NCBI GenBank assembly: GCA_017591395.1
Contig: WEDG01005365.1
Span: 1 to 64,000 of the forward strand
Direction: 5' to 3'
DNA length: 64,000 nt
Source: Schistocephalus solidus
Taxonomy: Eukaryota; Platyhelminthes; Cestoda; Diphyllobothriidea; Diphyllobothriidae
A program made the position numbers and the translations under genes. Under the pieces are notes generated by a model. It was not told the origin of the DNA. It ran no database searches and saw nothing but the letters and a program-made list of their open reading frames with translations. Positions 11,901 through 24,700 of the stretch are shown here, piece by piece (position 1 is the stretch's first letter; the number at the start of each line of letters is the position of its first letter).

Positions 11901-14900
11901 GCATTAATCTACTACTGAACGGGTGCGCGTCACAGCAAAACGAACGCCAGCTCCAGGTGCTCACAACATCAGTACTTGCACCACGCATCGTGTGACCCAG
12001 GATCACCAAAGCGCTCAAACTTGGCCCGAGGAGCATGACCGCAAAGCTCATCTGGACTATACAGATCGTATACGGGCACGGGTGATAGGCAGTAGCTGTT
12101 ACTGTGACCTGTACAAAATGAGGGCTTTTGCCTCAGGCTTGCTTCCTGACTTTCGAACTAGGACGCTTTAGTTTAAGGGACAGCGGTCAACGTTGAATCC
12201 CACACAGTAAGTGGCCAAGTATAACCTCCTGACGACCGTGCTGCAGCAAGTACTGGCATCAATTTAAACTCAATCAGACGTCAAACTCTATTTTTGTTTT
12301 CAGCAGCTGCCGCAAACCTAATAGGCATCATTTCAGCTTGACCATTGGATACGACAGTTCACGTAGGTCAGAAACAGTAGGGTGTTTGACAACTAAAATG
12401 CAAACCACTGGGAGTAAAGCAGGGAAGCCTTGCATGGCAGCCGCCTTGAAGGTAAACACGACGGGAGATGAAGTCAGACGCGGTGACTGACCCGCTAAAT
12501 TGCCCAGAACCCTGCTTGCTCCAATGCCTTTCTGATACTGTAGGCTCTCACATGATTGCACCAAACTCCACAGTTTCACACCCCTTACGTGTATAATGCT
12601 AGAATAATAAGTATACAAATACAACCCATAAGTACCACACACACACACGACGGTTCGACCGTCGAAGTCCGACGATGTCCACCGTATGCTCCATGGGAGA
12701 AGTGGAGCAGGGACGGTGACTTGCGCGTGATTTAGTTTAAAGTGATAGTAGACTTGCGCTGCATCTACCGCACTCTGTCCTCTTCCCCCACCTGAGCCCG
12801 GCGTCAAGACAGAGTCAAGAAGACCGGAGGCGGGAGAGGACGCAGGTGGCTGGCGCGGCTGGGTCCCCTAAGTCTTAGCCGCCCCTAGGCGTGCCACCAC
12901 ACCTCCATGTTCGGCATTTGTTATGGGAGCGCAACCTGAATAACGCCTGCCGTGCCCTAATGCCCTAATGTGGCCCCCGTGTTGGTCCAACGCATCTACC
13001 ACGTGGCCCGTTTAGGGGGCAAACACACACACACACACACACACGACAGTTTCGACCGTCGAAGTCCGACGATGTCCACCGTATGCTCCATGGGAAAGTG
13101 GAGCAGGGACGGTGACTTGCGCGTGATTTAGTTTAAAGTGATAGTAGACTCTGCGCTGCATCACACACACACACACACACGATAGTTCGACCGTCGTAGA
13201 TCAACGATGTCCACCGTATGCTCCATGGAAGGGTGGTGCAGGGACGGTGACTTGCGCATGAATTAGTTTTAAGTGATAGTAGCCTTGCGCTGCAGCTACC
13301 GCACTTTCTCCTCCTCCCCCACCTGAGCCCGGTGTCAAGACAGAGTCAAGAAGACCGGAGGCGGAAGAGGAAACAGGTGGTTGGCGCGGCCGGGTCCCCT
13401 AAGTTCTAGCCACCCCTAGGCGTGCCACCACACGTCCCATGTTCGGCATTTGTTAGCGGAGCGCAACCCGAATAACGCATGCCGTGCCCTGATGTGGCCC
13501 CCGTGTTGGTCCAACGCATCTACCATGTGGCTCGTTAAGGGGGCACACACACACATACTACGTTAACCAGATAGCTCCTCACTAGGAGACCTTAGATTCC
13601 GTTTCCGAGTACGCGTTCCTTCATCACCCAGTTAAGGCGCCACGATAGAACTAATAAAAACTTAAAAAGTAATAATAATCTGGGGCACAAAAAACGTACA
13701 GGAAGAACTGAAACCAAAATACCCGCCACGTTCAGCCAATTTCCAAAGTCAGCGTCATTTGAACTAAAAGGATACAAAACAAATGAATAAGGCTGAAAAG
13801 CTAGCATGACCTACCAGATGGTAGCGAATAGCTGAAATATCATCTCTTCAAAGGAATTCTAAACTACTATAGTTGGCATGCATGTTTTTTTCGCGTTGCA
13901 GAATGACAGGGAATCGACAGCTCAATACGCTACACGACTGTAGAAGCGAGGAATTCCATTGTTTTACACAAAACGTTGAAGCAGAGAGAAAGCACCAAAA
14001 AGGAGAAACTTACCGGATTCTGAGACACTCAGTGAAGGCATGAACTGTTTCGGGCACCATAAGAACCATTATTTCACAGGCCACGGAATAGACACCAGCT
14101 GCCTGAACACTGACGTTTTCTTCCAGACGCCAAGGGCGCCAGGCCGCGGGCACTGAGGATATTCCGTGATTAGTCGCGTCTAAAAGCAGACACACAGACA
14201 AGCATGGTTGCTGTCAACAGAAGCAAAGAAGCTCAACGCCTGCACAGCTACTGCATAATGAAGGAAGAACCATTACTCCTTCCAAAATGGAAGATCCGTC
14301 AGCCCTAAGTGAGGTCGCGCTACCAAAAAATCGGCAAATTGACGATACCGGTAAAGATAAGGGAGACTAGAATAGCCATGTATGGCTCATTAGTCATCAT
14401 CAGCCAGTCATACCCAACCCAAGCCAGAGCGGGACGAGTGAGCACTGTCAAAAGATCGTCGAGCGCTCATCAACGAATGCAAGTCAAATTCCCGATGTAA
14501 ATCGGCATAACTACCAGTTCACGGCTTAATTATTGGGGCGTTGGACTGCTGATCAAAAGGTCACGGGTTCGACGCTCGGGTGGTGGTGCACAACCTGGGG
14601 TTGGGTACGACTGGCTGATGAAGGCAAATGAGCCAGAAATGGCTATTCCAGTCTCCCTTGTCTTTGTCGGCAGTTAATCTGCCTCTACAACTCCTCGCCG
14701 CTGTGTGGCTGCTGGCGGGGCTCGAAATTGAGCCTCAGGGCAGAACGGGATGAGTGAGTTCTGTTAGCGATCGGTGAGCGTTCATCAACGAAATAAAAGA
14801 AATCGATGATTAAAATGCGTGCACCGATCAGAAGGTAACACAAAACGTGTGCTTTAGCGTGGTGGAATTTGAGCATATGAACGCAGACCAAATTATGAAT

Positions 14901-17900
14901 GTACTATGGCTCGTGAAGAATTTAGAAATGAGCCAGCATTTGCCATCCCGCCAGTCAGCCATGGATATTTTTTGCTTAAACACAGCAAATAAGTGGATCA
15001 AAAGAGGCCGGTTTTTCTTCTTTGTTTACATTTGTCAGACAATGACTCCCGAAAAGGGTCGAATTTGCGAGTCCCAGGTTTTTTTTTTTATTGGTGCAGA
15101 GAAGATGAACGTGTGACCACTAGAGCAGCAAGCGTATTACGCAATTATTTATCATACTGACAGCACAGGTGCTAGTTAAGGGCCCAGACCCACATGCTTC
15201 GCTGATCTTGTGGCACCCCATGACGCAGCTGTTGCGGAGAACATGAACGCGAACCAACAAGACAAGCGGGTTAATTAACTTGGGCTTTCGGACACGCGTG
15301 TGCGCGTGTTGACCGTTCAACCGTTGTTACCGATGATGTACACCATGTGCCCTAAATCATACCGGGCGTAGGAACGGTGACTTGCGTGTGAGGTAACTTA
15401 TGGTGGTCATGGACTTGCGCTGCATCTATAACACTCGCTCATCCCTCACCCTCCTGGGCCTAGTGTCATAACACGGTTAAAAGGCCCATTGACTGGCAGA
15501 GCTAAGCAACCCGTCTATGTGTGCCACAAACGTCTGGTCCGCGCACAATGAACCAGGATTTATACGAAAAAGCGGACAGCTTAGATTCCAACTGAGTGGA
15601 AGTGCCATAGACACCACAGAAAGAGAGAGCCACTGCAGCATAAATTTCAGTCTTGAGAGGAGAACCGAGTTTTCTTGTCAGTTGGCGGCTTTCCAAACCA
15701 TGGATTTGGGTGCATCGTGATAGATTTAAGCATAGCAGCTTGTTCGTAGTGTGGTACACGCGTTGAGTGTAGTAGAGACACAGTCCTCCGAGACGATCTC
15801 CCTTCCTCTTCCCTCAATCAGCACCAATTCACTGTTTGAGATCGAGCGCAGTGACCGACAGAGATAAGCGCAAGTCTACGCGTACTACATACGAACTGCA
15901 GCCATAAAACACACCAGGTTTTCACATAAACGTGGTGAAATGTTCGGATTTCACAAGAGTTAGTGACATAGAAGCCCCACGGGGAAGGCGCCGAAGAACA
16001 CACTTTCAGCTTACACTTATGGTGTGGAATTCATGCCTGCGGTGGATGTTATGGAACGGGTTCGCGGGTAGTGTACGCGCTTGAGAGACGTGTGATGAGA
16101 GGGGTTTGTCCTGCGGTGGTTTAATGCAGATTTTTGTGGAGGCAGATGTGCCCGCGTAAGACGTAGACTCAAACCACCCAAATCATAGCGCACATTCTCA
16201 TCACCATTCGGCTGACGGACCTAGAAAGGCCACAGTTAGGAAGACTTCCATATGATATTTCAACGTGGTCATCGACCTCTATGGCAAATCTCTTCGATAA
16301 GAGATCAGGGACCCCTCATCGAGGACTGCCATGGGGAAGAATTCCCCGATTTCGAACTCTCCATCTTTCATCTCCTATGCACCACATCGCGGGGCACGCA
16401 GGCCTACATCCGAAAACCGTTCCGCTAGTATCCAAATTGATTGTGACAGCAAGGGTATACGCGCCACCTTGGTAGATACAACGGAAGTCGATCAAAGTCA
16501 CTTGTTCATCAAACATTCGGTGGGTTTTTTAATTTGAGCCACCATGCTTTTCTCCTCAATTTCACTTGTGAATTTTCTTATAGTTAAATGGACTGTCCTA
16601 TTTTTCTGATTAGATGGTTTGCAAACAAAGCCGGCACCGTTTTGAATAAAATCTGGCGCAATTTTGCGACACATTCCCGGCCCACCGTTCATGATGCCAA
16701 ACAGTTGCAGTTGTCGGTTACCATATATCTTTTGTTTTCTTCCAGTGCTGTCTCTCTTGCGAACCAATTCTATCAACAGTGCTGGAAATTTCCAAATGAT
16801 AATTTCAAAATAAAGCGCAAATAACAGGATTGGAAAGAAGGCATCCAAGAAATAAAGTTGAAGTTCATACGTTCTATGGGAAAAGGAGCTTTATTGCGTA
16901 AATTTTCAACACCGGTTCTCCGGGTAGCAGATGTGACAAAAAAGGTAAAATCGTAACTGCGCGAAAAAATTGATAATGACGTGATATTTGTGCCATTGAG
17001 CGGCTGCCGTTTGTGTCAGCCTGTCCTGGTTGGTTCTCGTTTCTTCCACTTCTCCTTGAGATTTCTGTACGCCGTATTAAAACTCGATTTGCCGGTTGAT
17101 GCATGACTCATCTGAGTTCATCGCCTTGAGGAACTTTCGACCTTTCTTGAAGGGACAGGCGGCGATAATCCGAGTTTTATCCCAAGCGAGGTGTACCCGT
17201 TGTCTAGGGTATGTATGGCTACTTGGGACAGATAGCCTCGCCAACTTATGTTCGTGGATGCGTGCATAAACGGATTTTCCTGTCTGACCACAATACAAGG
17301 CATCACATGTTTCACACGGGATCTTAGAGATGACTTCTTTCTTGTCCAAATAATTGACTCTATCCTCAGAGTGGACAAGCTGGGTACGCAAGGTAGTCGG
17401 TTTCTGCGCCACATGAATTTGGTGCTTCCATGGTTGTCTTTCGACGTGTTCGGACACATTATTAATGTAAGGAAGGGTTCACCAGGTATTTATTTTGGGC
17501 ACCTGATTGAAACTACCTGGTTCGTTTTCCTTCGAAATGTGCACCGGCGTAAAAAATGCTTAGGGTACTCGTTCTGCGAGAATAATTCACACAAGTAACT
17601 CAGTTCAAATCGATAGCCTTCCTCGTTGGAACAATGTCTTTCGCTCGACTGAGTAGACTTCACAACACGCCCTTTGTGAGCGATGGGCAGAGCGCTCCCA
17701 TAAGGTAGACTGACTTCGGCATAAGTTTCCTTTCGATGAACCGAGGTGCGCAGTGTCCTGTCGGTCTTTCGTTGCACGAGAACATCCAGGAATGGGAGTT
17801 TATTGTCAACTTCCTTTTCCAGCGTGATTTGAATTCCCTGAGTTGTGGGGTTGATGACGTTGAGAACAAAATAACTTTATTATGTAAATTTTCGATTCTC

Positions 17901-18815
17901 GTACCCCAGTTCGTCTTCAGACAAATTGGAGTTGTAGACAAAACAGTTAACCTTAAACCAAGCCCAACACAAGATTCTACGGTTGGCTAAAGCTTGAGAC
18001 AATAGGCGTCCATGGAATCTTGGGTTAGGCATTTTTTAAGGTCAAATGTTTTGTGTACAACTCACAGTGGTCTGAAGACGAAATAGGGTAAGAGCATCGA
18101 AAATTTACATAAAAAGTTAATTTGTTTCCAAAGAAATTCAACTTAAGTTAATTAAATTTCTTGGGATGCCGATATTTCAACGAGGTCCAGATAAATTATC
18201 CCGTTCAGCATCCTCCGAAGAAGATGAAGAAAAAGAGGCAATTTCATGGACCACACTGTATTGGTGCTGACGTTCCGGAAACTTCCTCGTTTCCATCATC
18301 AGAGTGGTGGGGTGGTTGTTCAGCTTGTTCTGTCTCACCGCTTGCCGCGTGTTATAAGCATGCTTGATGCATGAATTCCGACCTGCAAGCTGGTCTAGGG
18401 TTGGCTTTGATTTCTCTGCGACCGACCATTGGCGCAACCGTGTGACCTCTGTCCCCAGCACGGCGGTCGTAATGGCAGCGAGGCCCTGCCCTCATAATCG
18501 CATGGGCTGATTCGCTGTCGCTCCCTGTGCGGACCACGTTCGGTTGGCTGGGCGCGTAGGTGGGTAGAAGTCTCACCACGGTTGAGCGACCTCCGGTTGG
18601 CTCCTTCCCTTGCTGTGAGGGTGACAACTGCTGCTGCCTACGTGAGGAATGTTTCGGAGGCAACAGCAAGAATCCTGAACACCTTTGGACTAGGAGTGGC
18701 CCATAAACCAGAATCAACTATCAGGCAGCAGATAATGAGAGCCAAAGACCCGCTACCGGCAGCGGAACAAGATATACAGGGAGCTCAAGGACGAAAGCCT
18801 AATTTCCACAATAAA

Positions 18816-18862
<47 letters not shown>

Positions 18863-21650
18863 CGGGGCCGACGAAGGCGCAGTCATGATTACCGCCGCAT
18901 CAATTACTACCCCGACAGACGAGGAGACATGCACTCAGGACACAAACATGACTATCGACCCAGGGCGCCAATTAAGGTCAATGCGGACCCAGACAATGGC
19001 CGCCCCCCTCAACGAGAGACATGTCAACTGACAGCAATTTCCTCCTCCCCCTTCTTCACCCCGGTGGCTACAGAGATGATTCCTGTGTGTATGCCGGCAA
19101 AGAACGCCAAAGCCAATTAAGGACTCCCCCACCCCGTCCTCCTATAGTGCACACTGTTAAGGTAAACCCATACAATCAACCCTGTGTTACAAACTGGCTA
19201 TCAACCTCTATAAATACTGTGAGACGCGGTACGATACTCACCTCCGACGATAGAAGCTTGTATGCTTTTGAAACGTCAGGACAATACACCTATAGTCCCT
19301 GAGATCGCCTTTTATTCTCATTTATGTCCGGGGACACGCATCTTCGCTTCAATCAGCAATATTTTTGGGCGCGAAGCGCTTGAGTCAGCACGACGTTGGG
19401 AAACCTTTGCCCTTCGTGTGTCATCTACGTACGCGCAAATCCAGTTCCTCCACAGATGCCTTGACAACTACGTGCTTCCGAAGAGCTTGTCTTACTGGCC
19501 AAACGGTGGGTGATGCAACACGGCAGGCGAATGATACGGGCACTCCTCCAGGACTGCCATCTTCGATTGCGGAAATATAACGGGGTTTTGAGCCAAGCGG
19601 TTGCAAAGTGCGCTGAACTCATTGGCGAAGACGGAACTACACTTTTGTGACAGGTGATAAGTAGACGAGCCAGAGAATTACGGGCAAAACGAGATGCGGA
19701 TCTGGCGGATAAGCTTCGAAATATAAGCCACTCACCTGAGGAAGAGACTGATGTCCTAGTCCACAATCTGTCCTCTAAACAGTTGACGCCTGGACAGCTG
19801 AAGGTTCTGAGTCATGAGGCTTGCTTCAATACCACAGACGCCGATCCGGTTAACCTCGTTGCCACAGTCGAATCAATTCTCAAACAAACCGGGGAATCCG
19901 ATGAAACAAAACACCTTGTTCGGCAACAGGTAACCGCCTTGGTAATGGCGCATAGACCACGCGCAATTATTACCAGAGTGGAGCAGGATGCTGTCAAGAG
20001 ACTGAGAGCTGACACGAGTATTGTGATATTACCAGTGGACAAAGGACGTTCTACAGTCGTCTTGGATAAGACCGACTATATTCAGAAGGCCAACAACCTG
20101 CTGGAAGACCGACCGGCAAATCTTCGATGCGATGGTGAACCGATGAAGAAGCTGATGATGCAGCTAGACAAAACGCTTGCCGATATGCAGACAAACAAAG
20201 TAATAAGTAAGTCGGTAAGACTGGCTGTAAAACCATCTGATGCGGCCGCAGCAAGGTTCTCCGGATTACCAAAAGTACACAAGGCCGATATTCCCCTCCG
20301 TCCAATTGTGTCATTGCGTGGTGCACCAACATTCAATCTGGCTAAATGGTTGTTCCGACACCTGAAGTCTCTCGCCTCGGGCGCAGCCACAACGGTTACT
20401 TCGGCTACTCAGTTCCTGGAACAGCTCAAGGGGATGCGACTCACCGCAGACGAGGTCATGGTGTCATTTGATGTCACCTCTCTCTTCACTTCAATCCAGC
20501 AGGACTTAGCAGTCAAAATGGTAAGCGAATTGCTTGAGAAGCAGTACGATGATGCAGGCGAGTCGGTGAAGCGGGGACATCTTGTCCAACTCTTAAAATT
20601 CTGTCTGAAGACGTACTTCACCTTCGAGGGGACCATGTACGAGCAAATCAGAGGACACCAATGGGATCGCCGCTCTCGGGCTTCATCGCTGAGGCAGTTC
20701 TCCAAAAAGCTTGAGACTGGTTTGAAAACTACAGGCCAACGTTTTTGGACTCGAAACGTCGACGATACCTTCGTCATCATCAAACGAGAAATGATCGAAC
20801 AATTCCATAGCGTCCTGAATTCCGTCTTCCCGGACATCCAATTTACAATGGAGGCCGAAATTAACAACCAACTGCCATTCCTGGATGTTCTTGTCCATCG
20901 AAAACCAACGGGCACATAAAAACTACGGTTTACAGGAAGGCGACCAACACACGCCAAATTTAAGTTACCACAGTAAGCACCCGTTGTGCCACAAACGCAG
21001 CTGTGTCGAACTCTCTACAGAAGGGCAGAAACACATTGCAGCGAGTCGGATGACAAAGGGCAGAACTCCGCTACCTCAGCGCCTTTCATGGCCAACGGAT
21101 ACCCTCGTAACTTCATCGAGCGCAGCAGGCTAGCCAAACCAAGACAAAATCTGGTAACAGAACAGCCAAAAGTCTGGCGTGCACTGCCATACATTGACGG
21201 CGTCTCTGAGGCAGTTTCCCGCCTCCTCAGACCGCTGGGGAACGGAATCGCCCATCGACCGGATTCAACCATTCGAAATCTAGTTATGAGACCGAAAGTA
21301 CCCCTTCCACGAGGTGAGACGTCAAACATCATCTACGGGATCCAATGTGACTCCTGTGAAGTAAACTACGTCGGAGAGACAGGGAAGCGGTTGCAGACCC
21401 GTGTTACCGAACACGTGCGGGCAGTGAGGAGAATGGACCCATTGTCCCTGGTGGCGGAACACTGTGCAAACTCTGGGCACACGTTCGCCTTCCAAAACGC
21501 CGAAATCCTGGGTCGAGGAAATGACCGCGTAACCAGGGAAACAATTGAAGCCTGGTACACGGAGCCTACGTCGATCAACCGTTGTGTCGCCCTTCCGGCA
21601 GCCTATCAGGCCCTCCGGGCGCAGCTCATCGAACGTAAGAGCAAACACGG

Positions 21651-21740
<90 letters not shown>

Positions 21741-24700
21741 TGATAATGTGGAACCGACAAAGACAAGGGAGACCGGAATGGCCATTTCTGGTTTAGTAGC
21801 TGTCATCAGCCAGTCATACCCAATCCCAAGTGTGGCACACCTGGGATTCGAACCCGCGACCTTTAGTATTTGAGTCGAACGCTCTACCATTGAGCCACGG
21901 GCTCGTTGATTTGTCGGTTGCGATCGGGAATATGATGACAGTGTGTGACTCACCGATCTGCTTAAGGAACAAGTGTGTTCCGTTGTGCCCTGGAGCTAAG
22001 ACTAGAGCCTTCGCAGGCGGTCGCATAGCGACGTGTAGCATATATTGATAAGGTGGAACCGACAAAGACAAGGGAGATCAGAATGGCCATTTCTGGCTTA
22101 TTAGCCGTCATCAGCCAGTGGATTACAAAGGGTGGTACTTACTCGCGACAATGGGTGACAAGAGCGCAAACATGTAATCAGCGGTTGGATGCCAGGCGCC
22201 AGCAGATTGATCGATTTCCTGGGCCAGATGCAGCTCATGCTCCGTGACCTGGCCAGTGGTGCGCAGACAGACAGCGAAATCGGCGTCAGAGTAGGTTGCT
22301 GCTGCTGCTGCTGCCGACGTGATTCTGGCCTCCGCCTTGGCCACAGCGCAATCAAACACCGACTCCAGGTGGTTCCAGGCCGGTGGCGAGAAGAGACCTG
22401 CAACACCAAGGTCTGCGAAACGCATCGCGCAGTCGCGTCGCAAAGCGCGATTGGTGCAAACAGCCAACTGCTGGTGTTCGTGCAGGAGACTGCGGATAAT
22501 CAGCTGGCAGCAGACCTTGTCTATCAGGTTCGACTTACGAGAGGAGAGGACCTTCGGAAGGGTTGCGCTGATGGGAACAGGGCTGCCAAATTGTTGGAAT
22601 TGGCCGCGAAGCAGAATGAAGGAGAGATTAACTGGGCGATCTGAAAAGAAGTATCCATGGAATGAATGCCAATCCATCTTGCCCCCCTTTCCCCCAAAGG
22701 CAAAGAGTAGACGTATAAGACAGTCAGGATTACTTACGATGCAGTAGCATGAGCGGTGAGATGATGTTGCAAAAGCGTGCAAGTTGAAGGAGGGGCGGTG
22801 GATGGTCTAGGCATGAGGTGAAGAATATTTCTAGGATGGGCAGTAGACGAAGGATAAGATGATCAAAGTAAACCGGCATCCGCGGCTGCCTGATCTCGGG
22901 TTCATCCATACCAGGCAACTGTACAGACTGCTCAGGGATGATGGAGTGGAGGTAGTTGAGCAGATCCTGCCAACGACTGGATGAGATTAAACTAGGACAG
23001 GGAAGTGAACGACGTTTGGCACCATCCTGGACGGCAGTGTTCGAAGTCGGGGCGCGGGCAGATCCCTGGAAAAAGCCAGTGTACGAAAAGAACAGTCTGA
23101 TGAACGTATAGAGGCGAAATGAGGCAATGTTTCCAAAGACAACATTGACAAAACGTGTTACTTGCAACCACACAACGACCTCAGAATGAGGGCCTGGGGA
23201 GTAGCTGCCACAACTGGAAAGTTTAAACAGAAAGAGTTCCAGGTAGAAAGGGAAATATAGACGAAGTTGTTGGCAGATGGCATGCTAGCCATCGCTGATG
23301 AAGCACCTATATGAAAGTTCAAAGAGGGTGAAAACAACGCATAAGGTAAAAGTAGGTTGAAGGACACTTACAACTTCAGATATCTTCTTAATGGCCGCAC
23401 GGAGTTCCGAACACTGCGAAAAGACGAAAAAGAATACACTGTGCACAGCAGCTATCTCCTCTGTTAACTGGCTGGACCGCAGTAGCTGTAAATGGTAAAA
23501 AGGTGGTTTGATTTAGGAGTGACGTCGGCTACAGCAAATCATGCGTCAGTCAAGACAAAGCCACCGCAACCATACCAGGGAGAGCAGAATTCGGTCAAGC
23601 GGAACGACGCGATATTTGATGCAGAAGGCCAAGAGGCCTTGAAGTACCTAAAAACAGTAGGAGGAAGAGGAAGTCGACAGGTGATGAAAACCAGTAAAAC
23701 AATAAAAAAAGTCATGCGTTCGAGAGGAGGCGGGACTCGATCGCGAGTTGGCTACTTATTGTCAGGTAAAGCCGCAAGGCCGCATGAAATAATTAGCAGT
23801 CATCAATCCTTTCACATTCAAGGTGTCAGAGGAAAATTAAGGCATGGATGGATGCTTCATAATTTCAGCTAGAAGTTACATAAATATGGACTGAAATGCT
23901 AATGGTTTTAGCAAGGGATCGCATATTTACTAATGCAAGAAACGAAAACTCGCATATTTTGCTCCAAAACGTACTGTCAATGATCGATCTCAAGAAACGT
24001 GAGCTAAAAATCTCCAATTTGTTTTAGATCTCGGAAAGATTATGCAACTAAGGTTGTAATACTGATTATCCTCGAGCATAATCCCGAAATATGCCAGTCG
24101 CGCCAGGAGTTCAGACTTTGAATGAGATTTTGCCGGTCAACCGTAAAAGCCGCACTCTGTAAACATTGCCTATTTAAGTAGTATGATTTTCCTCGGCTAA
24201 TTTCGACGCCCTTATAAATTCAAATATGGTACAAAAGATGTTGAAAATATAAGTTTTGCAGACGTTACGTAGGAAATAACGGCTTATTCGAATTCTACAC
24301 TTAAAGGAGGGAAATATTGCGGGTTTAAAGCTTCTCAGTTTAACGATCATTCAAACGACGTTGCATCAAACCGTCTATTAATGCCTTTTGAGAAATATAC
24401 TACACAGGCCAGATGAAGTACAAAATGTTAAGAGGTCTTCATAGTAACTTCTTAACAATATAAAGGAGTGCGTTATTTTAAGTATATGGAAATTATACAG
24501 TTTGCAGACTCCGAAGGCTATAGACGAAACCAACAGCTGATCGGAATCCAAATTGGAAAGCTCTTTTTAAACCGAATTATACTCTTCTATCGCGCTTAGA
24601 AGTTGAAGAAAGCGTAGTTTGCTACTAAACAAGAAGAAGAAAGAGCAATGTTGTGCAAATTTTAAATAATACATATTTGCCTTTATAAAAGGACTGAAAA

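Larger units (their letters stand above)
11512..22142 (-). other. 10.6-kb MED23 intron built of repeats
   Basis: Holds the family C, SINE and Penelope features listed separately. Between them (11.5-12.6, 13.6-14.3 and 15.8-16.9 kb) I see no exon with MED23 similarity, although phase requires one small exon somewhere here. Confidence 0.6.

Noticed and set aside
12328..12480. Minus-strand frame ending [17 protein letters not shown] as a MED23 exon
   Set aside because: Lies in the right intron, but neither phase nor sequence fits, and it overlaps the start of a family C repeat.
21838..21905. tRNA gene on the minus strand
   Set aside because: Same reasoning: tRNA-like head continuous with a SINE body that occurs elsewhere in the window.
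23492..23872. 126-codon plus-strand frame
   Set aside because: Opposite strand to MED23, overlaps the exon 16 splice acceptor and shows no domain or repeat similarity.
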